From JAIVGV01 sp035295985 (GTDB taxonomy: Bacteria > Acidobacteriota > Blastocatellia > Pyrinomonadales > Pyrinomonadaceae), in assembly GCA_035295985.1 (NCBI GenBank), contig DATHBT010000192.1:1-37105 (forward strand): a stretch of 37,105 nt of DNA. Direction: 5' to 3'. The position numbers and the translations under genes are program-made. The first letter of the stretch is position 1. Each line of letters opens with the position of its first letter. A model generated the notes under the pieces. The model worked only from the letters and a program-made list of their open reading frames with translations. It was not told the origin of the DNA and did no database searches. Positions 1 to 9,729 of the stretch are shown piece after piece.

Positions 1-2277
1 GCGCTCGGCCACCATCTCGGCCACGTCGCTCGAAGCCATCGGCATGATGGCGACGAACTCGTCGCCCGCGTAGCGAGCCAGGATGTCCATCTGGCGGAGC
101 TGCTTTTTGACGACCGACGCGACCGCGGCAAGCATGCGGTCGCCGACGCCGTGGCCGTGCGCATCGTTGATCCGTTTGAAGTCGTCCAGGTCCATGCAGA
201 GGACGGAGACCGGCTCGCGGTTGAGGCGCTGGCACTCGGCGAGCCGCTGTTCGAGCGCGAGGTGGAAGGCGCGCGCGTTGGGCAACTCGGTGAGCGGGTC
301 TGTCAGCGCGCTCTCCTTAGTCTTCTCGTAGGTGACAGCGTTGTTCAGGGCGACCGAGGCGTGCTGCGAGACGGATTCGAGCAGGCGCACGTGCTCGGTC
401 GTGTAGGAGGCGCGCGTCTGCGAGTAGAGCGTGATCGCGCCGAACGCGCCGTTCTCGCGGATGAGCGGCGCGACGAGTACGCCCTTGATCTTCTCGGCCA
501 CCTCTTCGGGGACGCCTACGAGATCGAGTTCCGGCGGCGTGTTGCACATCGAGCGGGCGTTGGCGATGACCCAGCCCGTGATCCCCTCCCCGATCGTGAC
601 GCGGCGGCGCTGGAAGATCTCGGCGTGCTCGCCGGCCGCGTGCGCGGCGACGGCCTTGCCCGTCCGCTCGTCAACGAGGTAGATGGCGCAGGTGTCGAAG
701 GGGACGATCGAGCGGAGCTTGCCGGCGACGAGCGTGACCGTGTCCTGCAGGTTGAGCGAAGAGCCGATGGTCTGCGCGATCTCGTGGAGGGCGAAGACCT
801 CGCGCTGGGCCTCGACGATTGAGCGGTAGCCGGCGTCGTCGCCGCCGGTCGTGCCGAGCACGTCGGAGGCCAGGCCGGCGTCGGGGCGCGCGTCCGTCAT
901 CCCCTCGTCCGACTGTACCTGTTCCTGTATGTCCTGCTCTGCGATCAGGTTGTCGAAGTAGTCGATGTTGTCGGCGAACATCTCGACGACCCGCGGATCG
1001 AACGACGAGCCGGCCATCTTGCGCAGCAGCCCGATGGAATCCTCGCGCTTCATGCCGAGGCGGTAGGGGCGGTCGCAGCGCGTCGCGTCGAAGAAGTCCA
1101 CGACGGCGATGATGCGGGCGACGAGCGGAATCTCCTCTGCGCGCAGGCCCTTCGGGTAGCCGGAGCCGTCCCACTTCTCGTGGTGGAAGCGGACGATGTC
1201 CTCGACGGGGTAGGGGAAGTTGACGCGCCGGATGATGTCGCCGCCCACCACCGTGTGAATCTTCATCTTCTCGAACTCGGCGGAGGTGAGCTTGCCCGGC
1301 TTGTTCAGGATGTACTCCGGCACGGCCAGCTTGCCCACGTCGTGCAGCAACGCCCCGGCCTGCAAGGCGAGAAGCGCCTGCTCGTCAACGCCGAGCATCT
1401 TGCCCAGCTCCATCGCGTAAATCTGCGTGCGGCGGACGTGGCCGTGGGTCGTTTGATCCTTCGCGTCGATGGCGACGGCGAGCGACTCGATGGTGTTCAT
1501 GTGCAGGTCCGCGATCTCCTGCACGTGGCGCAGCTTCTCCTCGTCCGCGCGCCTGAGTTCGGAGACCCGCGCCTCGTCGAATCGGAACAGCAGATAGACG
1601 AGGCCGATGATGAGCAGGCCGATGAGGGAGTATGAGGGATCAGACTGGCCGAGCCCTGAGTAGAGGAGCGAGGCCGAGACGCCGCCCGCCACCTGCGCCA
1701 GGGAAGTCCAGATCAGTCCCTCGCGCGAGAAACTTAGTTTCGACCCCGCCGCCAGAGTGACGTAGCCGGCCGCGGCCAGCGTGCTCAGGGAGTACTGCAC
1801 CAGGGCGAGGACGCACAGCGGAATGAGGACGTAGCTGAGGGGCGCGAAACCGCCCAGGCCGGCCACGTTCGGGCCGCCCTGCTGACTGAGGAGCGCGTGG
1901 TAGATGTGGACTGCGACGCTGGTCGAGGCGACGGCGGACGCGACGAGGTAGGCCCGCCGCATGTGGTCTTTAATGCGGCGCGAGGAGAAGAGTGCGTCAA
2001 CGCCGGCCAGCACCGCCGCGGGGGCCGCGCCGAACATCATCCCGGCGAGGAAGACGAAGGCCGACGCAATAGAGTTGGCCGCCCTGCCGTCGTCCGCGCC
2101 GTTGTGCTGGACGCTGAAGCGGCTCGAAGCGGCCGTCAGGGCGAGCAGGACCAGGCACCACAGAACCCCGTAGCCCGTCAGCCCGAGCAGGCCCGGCAGG
2201 GAAGCGACGAGGAGGGACGCGGCCGCGGCGACGACAAAACACCAAAGCGCAAGGCTCTTCCAGTTTCCTTTTGGCAT
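1..2277 (-). CDS. Membrane HD-GYP / GAF / GGDEF c-di-GMP signalling protein (C-terminus outside window)
   Basis: 759 residues are visible and the frame stays open to base 1, so the C-terminus is missing. The first ~210 residues hold several hydrophobic membrane segments. A HD-GYP phosphodiesterase domain follows: HDVGK at residues 312-316 and HHEKWDGSGYP at 365-375, the metal-binding and GYP signatures. A GAF-like sensor region follows at about 480-640. A GGDEF domain starts near 665 and its active-site loop reads AGDEF at 737-741, a variant generally compatible with cyclase activity. A protein able both to break and to make cyclic di-GMP is therefore plausible. The ATG at 2277 is the first in the frame; no strong ribosome site precedes it, but a good promoter lies about 110 bases upstream. 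Confidence 0.9.
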   Translation of the reverse strand, partial: MPKGNWKSLALWCFVVAAAASLLVASLPGLLGLTGYGVLWCLVLLALTAASSRFSVQHNGADDGRAANSIASAFVFLAGMMFGAAPAAVLAGVDALFSSRRIKDHMRRAYLVASAVASTSVAVHIYHALLSQQGGPNVAGLGGFAPLSYVLIPLCVLALVQYSLSTLAAAGYVTLAAGSKLSFSREGLIWTSLAQVAGGVSASLLYSGLGQSDPSYSLIGLLIIGLVYLLFRFDEARVSELRRADEEKLRHVQEIADLHMNTIESLAVAIDAKDQTTHGHVRRTQIYAMELGKMLGVDEQALLALQAGALLHDVGKLAVPEYILNKPGKLTSAEFEKMKIHTVVGGDIIRRVNFPYPVEDIVRFHHEKWDGSGYPKGLRAEEIPLVARIIAVVDFFDATRCDRPYRLGMKREDSIGLLRKMAGSSFDPRVVEMFADNIDYFDNLIAEQDIQEQVQSDEGMTDARPDAGLASDVLGTTGGDDAGYRSIVEAQREVFALHEIAQTIGSSLNLQDTVTLVAGKLRSIVPFDTCAIYLVDERTGKAVAAHAAGEHAEIFQRRRVTIGEGITGWVIANARSMCNTPPELDLVGVPEEVAEKIKGVLVAPLIRENGAFGAITLYSQTRASYTTEHVRLLESVSQHASVALNNAVTYEKTKESALTDPLTELPNARAFHLALEQRLAECQRLNREPVSVLCMDLDDFKRINDAHGHGVGDRMLAAVASVVKKQLRQMDILARYAGDEFVAIMPMASSDVAEMVAER

Positions 2278-2691
2278 GGTCGGCGGAGTGCTGGCAGGAT
2301 TTAGCTTCGGAAAGGCTAAACTTTACTTCTGAAGGCTGCTGGCGAAGGAGAGTCGAATTGTGAAACATAGGCCAACAGCGTTGGCAGTTCTAAAATACCG
2401 ATTAATCCCTCTTTGGTCAAGATTTTAATGATAGCGGCGCGGGGGAGCAGCAGACAGGGGGAAGGTTGGACAGGTATCTGACGGGGCGGAAAGGCAGTCG
2501 CAACAGGCCGATCATGCTTAAATGACGGAAAAAACACTGTATTTCGCCAAATCGTAGTGCTAAACTCCGCCGACTAACAGCACCTCGAATTTAAGACCGG
2601 CGGCGTAGCGGGAAGCCCGCAAGCGTGTGCCGGGCTGTGCTGGGAGATTTATGGCAAACAGACCACTGGAGAGAAAACGGGAGGAAACTCG
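2278..2691. other. 414-bp intergenic region between divergent genes
   Basis: This AT-richer gap separates the minus-strand c-di-GMP gene from the plus-strand lipoprotein. It holds the promoter at 2392-2420. A short GC hairpin (gcggg/cccgc, around 2606-2620) and a G-rich stretch precede the lipoprotein. An open frame at 2316-2537 (-) overlaps the promoter and has no recognisable features, so I do not call it. No known riboswitch consensus could be matched. Confidence 0.4.
2392..2420 (-). promoter_or_regulatory. Sigma-70-type promoter for the HD-GYP/GGDEF gene
   Basis: Read on the minus strand, TTGACC (2420-2415) and TATTTT (2397-2392) are separated by exactly 17 bases. Transcription would start near 2385 and leave a leader of about 108 bases before the ATG at 2277. 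Confidence 0.5.
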
Positions 2692-3012
2692 ATGCGACGT
2701 AATTTAGCCCTGCTGGCTCTGCTCGCGCTGGCATCCCTGTGGGCCGGCTGTGCCGCCGCCGACAACGCGAACCACAGCAACGCTAACAACGCGAACCACT
2801 CCAATATGAACGCGGGCGCGACGAACACCAACGCCGGCACGACCGGCGGCACGACGACCGGCACGAATGCCAACGCGGGTACGACGACCGGCGCCAACAC
2901 GAACGCCGGGACTAACACCAACGCGGGCAACACGAATGCCGGCACGGGCAACACGAACAACACTAACCGCAACACGAACGCCACGGGCAACGCCAACAAC
3001 AGGAACTCCTAA
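2692..3012 (+). CDS. Small Asn/Thr/Gly-rich lipoprotein
   Basis: The 106-residue product starts with a lipoprotein signal peptide (MRRNLALLALLALASLWAGC); the Cys at residue 20 is in a lipobox-like LWAGC. The mature part is almost wholly low-complexity Asn, Thr, Gly and Ala in degenerate NTNAGT-type repeats, with no charged core and no catalytic motif. It is probably a disordered surface or periplasmic lipoprotein, possibly a spacer or matrix component; that role is inference. The gene is preceded by a good ribosome site (GGGAGG, about 9 bases before the ATG). It stands alone between divergent and downstream genes. Low-complexity sequence evolves quickly, so homology searches may give little. 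Confidence 0.75.
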   Translation: MRRNLALLALLALASLWAGCAAADNANHSNANNANHSNMNAGATNTNAGTTGGTTTGTNANAGTTTGANTNAGTNTNAGNTNAGTGNTNNTNRNTNATGNANNRNS

Positions 3013-3131
3013 CCCTGCCACGTCGGCCGAATATTCCGAGAGGCGCGCTACGCAAGTCCGGCGCGCCTCCCGCTTTCTGGGGAGCAGGGTAAGCCGGGTC
3101 ATTGCGGCGGGAGGTAGTTCGGGATCACGGG

Positions 3132-4007
3132 ATGGAAGAGCCACTTTCATACCGCTTCATCGCGGACGCGGAGGAGGCGGCCGGCGAAGCCGAAAGGCTG
3201 CTCGGCGAGGAGGTCATCAGCCTCGACACAGAGACTTACTGGGAAGCGCCCGACTCGAAGTCGAAAGTATCGCTCGTCCAGGTCGCCTCATCGCGACCCG
3301 AGGTGGTCGTCTTCGACGCCCTGTCGTGCGGCGTGGAACCGCTCCGCCCGCTGGCCGAGTCGCCCGCGGTCTCGATGGTCGCGCACAACGCCCGTTTTGA
3401 TCAGGCGGTGCTGCGCGAAGCCGGACTCAAGCCCGCCTCGTTCATCGACACGCTGAGCCTCGCCCACGCTGCCCTGCACCTGCGCTCCTACAGCCTCGCC
3501 GCCGTCTCGGAACACCTCTTCGGCCTCCCGCTTGACAAGACGCTGCGGACATCGAACTGGCGCAGGCGTCCCCTCACGCGCGCGCAGATCGAATACGCCG
3601 CGCTCGACGCCCGCGTGACGCTCCGCACCTACTACGAGCTACGCCGCAGGCTCGAAGCCGAAGGGCGTTGGGAGGCAGCGCTAAGGTCGGCCCTACTCCC
3701 CGACGAGCCGGGTGAGGCGAAGCCGCGCCGCCAGCGCAGGCCCGCCTCACCCGGCCCGCCGCTCACGCCAGAGCAGAAGAAGACGGTCACGGCCCTGAAG
3801 AAGTGGCGACTCGAACGCGCCTTCTCGCAACGCGTCCCGGCTTACATGATCTGCCCCGACCGCACACTCGAATGCCTCGCGCGCGAAAGGCCGGAGACGC
3901 TCGATCAGCTACGAAACGTGTACGGCCTCGGCGAATCAAAGGTAGAACGCTTTGGAGAGGATTTGCTGACGGCCCTTCGCGACGCGGACTCGAAAGCCGC
4001 GCGCTGA
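3132..4007 (+). CDS. Ribonuclease D-like 3'-5' exonuclease with HRDC domain
   Basis: The 291-residue protein has a DEDDy exonuclease domain followed by an HRDC domain. The catalytic set is visible: D32/E34 in SLDTET, D90 in HNARFD, and Y155/D159 in YAALDA. The HRDC domain (about 210-285) ends with the helix-hairpin motif VYGLGESKVERFG typical of RNase D. RNase D trims the 3' ends of tRNA precursors and other small RNAs in the cytoplasm using two metal ions. The family is usually about 370 residues with two HRDC-like repeats; only one is present here. I chose the ATG at 3132; a TTG at 3102 in frame would add ten residues but has no ribosome site, whereas GGGAGG lies 18 bases before the ATG. 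Confidence 0.88.
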   Translation: MEEPLSYRFIADAEEAAGEAERLLGEEVISLDTETYWEAPDSKSKVSLVQVASSRPEVVVFDALSCGVEPLRPLAESPAVSMVAHNARFDQAVLREAGLKPASFIDTLSLAHAALHLRSYSLAAVSEHLFGLPLDKTLRTSNWRRRPLTRAQIEYAALDARVTLRTYYELRRRLEAEGRWEAALRSALLPDEPGEAKPRRQRRPASPGPPLTPEQKKTVTALKKWRLERAFSQRVPAYMICPDRTLECLARERPETLDQLRNVYGLGESKVERFGEDLLTALRDADSKAAR

Positions 4008-4097
4008 TCGGCTGCCTGACCCGTCGAGCCGTCCGGCCCCGAACAGAGCTAACCGAACCAGGTCAGACGGCCCTCTACCCCGCGTGCGACCGCGCCG

Positions 4098-6167
<2,070 letters not shown>

Positions 6168-6245
6168 CCCGCTCGTCCTTTCGCTTTTCTCGGTTTGACG
6201 GGATTGTACGCGCGCGGCGGGGAGTTTCATAGGGGGCGGACGGAC

Positions 6246-6299
6246 TTCGGAAGTGAGGCGGCAATTTGTTATACTGCTGCCACTGAATGACCATTCATT
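6246..6299 (+). promoter_or_regulatory. Promoter with overlapping TetR/FadR-like operator for ETF-QO
   Basis: A TATACT -10 box (6270-6275) with a weak TTCGGA -35 (6246-6251, spacer 18) places the transcription start near 6282. Immediately over it lies the inverted repeat AATGA-N4-TCATT (6286-6299), within TGAATGACCATTCATT. This resembles the TGAATGA...TCATTCA type bound by FadR-like TetR repressors of fatty acid degradation. Its position over the start fits repression. The controlled gene belongs to beta-oxidation electron transfer, which supports the reading; the regulator itself is not in the window. Confidence 0.5.
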
Positions 6300-6376
6300 T
6301 TCGTCTTAAGCGACTCTGCGTTAGAGATGTGCCTTGCCGTTACCGGGGCGGGCGCAGCAGATTGTGAGGGAGCAGG

Positions 6377-8086
6377 ATGGGGCGAGAGAGTTTAGAGATG
6401 GACGTGGTTTTCGTCGGCGCGGGGCCGGCGAACTTGAGCGGCGCGCTGCACCTGGCGCGGCTCGTGGCGAAGCACGACGAAGAGGTTTCCGCGGGGAAGC
6501 GCGAGGGCGAGCCGCTCGGGGAGATTCAGATCGCTGTCATCGAGAAGGGCGCGGCCGTCGGCTCGCACATCCTGTCGGGCGCGGTGATGGACCCGAAGGG
6601 CCTTCGGGAGCTGATGCCCGACTTCCTCGAACAGGGCGCTCCCGTCGAGTCGCCCGTCAACGAGGACGAGTTCCTGTACCTCACGAAGACTCGCGCGATC
6701 AAGTCGCCCATCACGCCGCCGCCGCTCAAGAACCATGGGTACTACATCGTCTCGCTGAACAAGCTGACCGCGTGGCTCGGCGAGAAGTGCGAGGAGGCCG
6801 GCGTCAACGTCTTCCCGGAGTTTCCGGGCGCGGAGATGCTGTACGACGAGCAGGATCGCGTGGTCGGAGTCCGCACCGGCGACAAGGGCATTAACAAGGA
6901 GGGGAAGGCGAAGGCCAACTTCGAGCCGGGCGTCGATCTGCTCGCGAAGGTGACGGTGCTCGGCGAAGGCCCGCGCGGCTCACTCACCAAGGAGCTTTCG
7001 CAGCGGCTGAACCTCAACGAGGGGCGCGAGCCGCAAGTCTATAGCATCGGCGTCAAGGAGCTGTGGGAGCTGCCGGACGACCGCTACCCGGCCGGCCGCG
7101 TCACGCACACGCTCGGCTACCCGTCTGACGCGAAAACCTACGGCGGCGGCTGGATTTACGGGATGCAGAACCGCGTCCTCAACATCGGCTACGTGACGGG
7201 CCTGGACTACCGCGACCCGCTGCTCGACCCGCACGCCGAGTTCCAACTCTTCAAGCAGCACCCCTTCGTCTCCCGCCTGCTCGAAGGCGGGCGCATGATC
7301 CGCTACGGCGCGAAGACCATCGCGGCCGGCGGTTATTACGCGATGCCCCGCCTCTACGCGAACGGCGTCCTCCTGGTGGGCGACTGCGCCGGCTTCCTCA
7401 ACTCGCAGCGCCTCAAGGGCATCCACACTGCCGTCAAGAGCGGCATGCTCGCCGCGGAGACTATCTACGAGGCGCTCGTCGTGGGCGACTTCTCGGCAAG
7501 GCAACTTAAGCGTTACGAAGAACTGGTCGCGTCGAGCTGGATCACGACTGAGCTGCGCAAGGTCAGGAACTTCCACGCCGCGTTCGGACGGGGGCGCTGG
7601 CTCGGCCTGGCGAACGCGGGCCTGCAATTCCTAACGGGCGGGCGCTCGTGGGGCTTCTACGACCGCACGAGCACGGAGCCGGGCCACGCCGTCATGCGCA
7701 AGCTCTCCGACTACGGCTACCGCGGCGACCGGATCGAGCAGCGTTACAACGGCTTGCGCTTCGACGGTAAGATTACCTTCAACAAACTGACCGACGTTTA
7801 CCACGCCGCGGTCGGCCACGACGAGGATCAGCCCGCGCACCTGCACGTGCTCGACACCAACATCTGCGCCGAGCGCTGCGCGGAGGAGTTCGGCAACCCC
7901 TGCCAGCGCTTCTGCCCGGCGGCCGTTTACGAGATGGTGGACGATCCTTCCAGCGGCAAACGCAAGCTACAGATCAACTTCTCCAACTGCGTCCACTGCA
8001 AGACCTGCGACATCATGGATCCCTACCAGATCATCAACTGGGTCACCCCCGAAGGCGGCGGCGGCCCGGATTACAAGAACATGTAA
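6377..8086 (+). CDS. Electron transfer flavoprotein-ubiquinone oxidoreductase (ETF-QO)
   Basis: The 569-residue protein passes electrons from reduced electron transfer flavoprotein, fed by acyl-CoA dehydrogenases, to the membrane quinone pool. An N-terminal FAD-binding motif (GAGPAN, residues 14-19) and the ETF-QO hallmarks SHILSGAVMDP and YAMPRLYANGVLLVGDCAGF are present. The C-terminus carries the single 4Fe-4S ferredoxin-type site: an upstream Cys-rich stretch (from C497: CAERCAEEFGNPCQRFCP) and CVHCKTC at 538-544, followed by the typical DPYQIINWVTPEGGGGPDY ending. Length matches the family (about 550-600). The ATG at 6377 follows a purine-rich GAGGGAGCAGG ribosome site. The likely operator upstream suggests control by fatty acids or acyl-CoA. 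Confidence 0.96.
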   Translation: MGRESLEMDVVFVGAGPANLSGALHLARLVAKHDEEVSAGKREGEPLGEIQIAVIEKGAAVGSHILSGAVMDPKGLRELMPDFLEQGAPVESPVNEDEFLYLTKTRAIKSPITPPPLKNHGYYIVSLNKLTAWLGEKCEEAGVNVFPEFPGAEMLYDEQDRVVGVRTGDKGINKEGKAKANFEPGVDLLAKVTVLGEGPRGSLTKELSQRLNLNEGREPQVYSIGVKELWELPDDRYPAGRVTHTLGYPSDAKTYGGGWIYGMQNRVLNIGYVTGLDYRDPLLDPHAEFQLFKQHPFVSRLLEGGRMIRYGAKTIAAGGYYAMPRLYANGVLLVGDCAGFLNSQRLKGIHTAVKSGMLAAETIYEALVVGDFSARQLKRYEELVASSWITTELRKVRNFHAAFGRGRWLGLANAGLQFLTGGRSWGFYDRTSTEPGHAVMRKLSDYGYRGDRIEQRYNGLRFDGKITFNKLTDVYHAAVGHDEDQPAHLHVLDTNICAERCAEEFGNPCQRFCPAAVYEMVDDPSSGKRKLQINFSNCVHCKTCDIMDPYQIINWVTPEGGGGPDYKNM

Positions 8087-8088
8087 GG

Positions 8089-8172
8089 GCCGTGAAGAGT
8101 AAACCGTGACATGTGGCAGGCAAGAATTTCCCGCTTCTTGCCCCTCACTCGCCACTGTTTACTCGTCACGGC
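8089..8172. repeat. Heptad-word palindrome 1 (imperfect 38-bp inverted repeat)
   Basis: Arms at 8089-8126 and 8135-8172 match at about 30 of 38 positions with an 8-base loop. The arms read as 7-nt words of the gtaaacc/gtgacat type and share the run GTAAACCGTGACA with the palindrome at 17134. The repeat starts two bases after the ETF-QO stop and ends 11 bases before the next start codon, so it probably shapes the mRNA between them. Confidence 0.75.
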
Positions 8173-8183
8173 TAACGGCTCTT

Positions 8184-8624
8184 ATGAAATTGTCGGCCTC
8201 ATCGCGGGCGGAGTTGGAGGAGTTCTTCCGCGAGTTTTTGAGGGACGATAGACTTCGGCTGCCTCCGGTGAAGATTTATGCGGGGCGAGTGGCCGTGTGG
8301 CTGACGGGGCGAGCGGGGATCGACGCGATCACGCTGGGCCGCCGCGTACTAATTGCTCCGCGTCACGTGCGAGACGGCGGGAGGCGAGCGGTGTCCGGGC
8401 GGCTGATGGCTCACGAGGTCGCGCACATGTTGCAGGCCGAGCGCAAGGGGCTGCCGCTCTTCCTGTTCGCGTACCTGCGCGAGTATTTGAAGGGGATGAG
8501 GCGAGCCGTGAGGTGGGACGCTGCCTCGCACTGGCGGGCGTACTCAGAGATCAGCTTCGAGCGTGAGGCGCGCGAGGCCGAGCGCGCCTATGAAGCCTGG
8601 CGCATCCGAAGGGGCAAGTCCTGA
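8184..8624 (+). CDS. Small HEVAH-motif protein, DUF4157-like putative metallopeptidase
   Basis: The 146-residue protein contains MAHEVAHMLQ (residues 76-85 by the chosen start), a zinc-metallopeptidase HExxH signature in the context seen in DUF4157 proteins. Around it are an Arg-rich N-terminal half and a C-terminal region with WRAYSEISFEREAREAERAYEAW, which resembles the E/Y-rich helix after the motif in small basic metalloprotease-like proteins. No signal peptide is seen. The frame opens earlier, at an ATG at 8106 inside the palindrome, but those residues are encoded by repeat sequence and I use the ATG at 8184. Neither start has a clear ribosome site. Proteolytic activity is inferred from the motif only. 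Confidence 0.7.
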   Translation: MKLSASSRAELEEFFREFLRDDRLRLPPVKIYAGRVAVWLTGRAGIDAITLGRRVLIAPRHVRDGGRRAVSGRLMAHEVAHMLQAERKGLPLFLFAYLREYLKGMRRAVRWDAASHWRAYSEISFEREAREAERAYEAWRIRRGKS

Positions 8625-8709
8625 CTCCCTGTCGTCCGCGGCCGGGCGCCGGCGGCAGGGGCTTTCAACTGCCGTCGCACGTCGCGGCGGGCGGGCGGCC
8701 TGTGGAAGC

Positions 8710-8958
8710 TCAGGCCGCGTTGTCCGTGTTGTCCGTGAGGTGGAAACTGATCTTGCCCTGCTGAACCTCTTCGAGGGCGACGCGCGTCGGCTTGTGCCGC
8801 TGCGTGTCCATGCCTTCGACGCGCGGGCGAGCGCCCCGCTGTAGCTGCTTACTGCGCTGCGCCGCGACGATGATGAGCCTGTACTTGGAATCCAACTGCG
8901 GGCTGCCCTCCTCGGCCCGCTCCGCCGCCTCCGCCTTCTTCTCCGCCTGTTTAGCCAT
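8710..8958 (-). CDS. rpoZ: DNA-directed RNA polymerase omega subunit
   Basis: The 82-residue product has the omega core: DSKYRLIIVAAQRSKQLQ (residues 23-40) followed by KPTRVALEEVQQGKI, which supports folding and assembly of the beta' subunit. The N-terminal 20 residues are a charged Ala/Glu/Lys helix. It is the last gene of yicC-gmk-rpoZ on the minus strand, an order seen in many bacteria, 90 bases after the gmk stop. Confidence 0.93.
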   Translation of the reverse strand: MAKQAEKKAEAAERAEEGSPQLDSKYRLIIVAAQRSKQLQRGARPRVEGMDTQRHKPTRVALEEVQQGKISFHLTDNTDNAA

Positions 8959-9048
8959 ATTCAGTAATCTTCCGCGTCAGCCGAATTATTCCGGCAGATA
9001 CTTTAAAGAGAAAACACCCGCGTATCAAACCGCCGCGGGCGAACCCGG

Positions 9049-9729
9049 CTAACCGCCCGCGGGGAAGGTAGCCAGCACGCGCTCGGCCAGCCACGCCTGC
9101 CGCTCGCGCCGCGCCCGCTCGGCCTGCACGATACCCGCGAGTTGCGCGGCAGCCCGCTCGACCTCGTCGTTTAAGACGACGTAGTCGAACTCGCGCCACT
9201 GCTCGACCTCGGCGCGAGAGTTGCCGAGCCGCACGTTTAACTGCTTGACGCTCTCGGTCTCCCGCGCGATCAGGCGCGCGCGCAGCACGTCGAACGACGG
9301 CGGCAGGATGAAGACGCTCACCGAGTCCTTGTTCGTGCCGCGGATCGAGGCCGCGCCCTGCACGTCGATCTCCAGGATCACGTCGCGGCCCGCGCGCAGC
9401 TCCTGCTCGACGGCCGTGCGCGAGGTCGCGTAAAAATTGCCGTGGACGACGGCCCACTCCAGAAACTCGCCGGCCTCGCGCGCCGCGTGGAACTCCGCGG
9501 CGGAGACGAAGCGGTAGTTGACGCCGTCGCGCTCGCCCTCGCGCGGCTGCCGCGTCGTCCACGATACTGAGTAGCCGAGGCGCGGGACGAGCTTGCGCGC
9601 GCGGCGGATGAGCGTGCCCTTGCCGCCGCCCGAGGGCGAGCTGATGACGAAGAGGATGCCGCGCGCGACCGGAGGGTTCAACTCCGCCAGCGCCTCGGCG
9701 GTCAGCTCGCGGGTCGTCGGCTCACTCAA
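9049..9729 (-). CDS. gmk: Guanylate kinase
   Basis: The 226-residue enzyme phosphorylates GMP to GDP with ATP. The P-loop SSPSGGGKGT, the GMP-binding stretch SVSWTTRQPREGERDGVNYRFVS, and the lid region IEVD-like LEIDVQGA and VRLGNSRAE are all visible. The frame runs far upstream inside yicC, but that extension is out-of-frame yicC sequence. The likely start is a TTG at 9729-9727, overlapping the yicC stop (ATTGAGTGA) and preceded by AGGTG, which implies translational coupling. It adds about 20 residues before the conserved domain. Confidence 0.93.
   Translation of the reverse strand: MSEPTTRELTAEALAELNPPVARGILFVISSPSGGGKGTLIRRARKLVPRLGYSVSWTTRQPREGERDGVNYRFVSAAEFHAAREAGEFLEWAVVHGNFYATSRTAVEQELRAGRDVILEIDVQGAASIRGTNKDSVSVFILPPSFDVLRARLIARETESVKQLNVRLGNSRAEVEQWREFDYVVLNDEVERAAAQLAGIVQAERARRERQAWLAERVLATFPAGG

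Noticed and set aside
2316..2537. Small protein on the minus strand in the first intergenic region
   Set aside because: It overlaps the promoter at 2392-2420 and has no ribosome site, domain or composition typical of a gene.
2590..2691. c-di-GMP or other riboswitch upstream of the lipoprotein
   Set aside because: A GCAAAC-like string and a hairpin occur, but the conserved core of GEMM-I and the required helix order could not be matched.
4008..4097. Terminator between the convergent exonuclease and DUF255 genes
   Set aside because: TGACC and GGTCA can pair, but the loop is over 40 bases and there is no T-tract.
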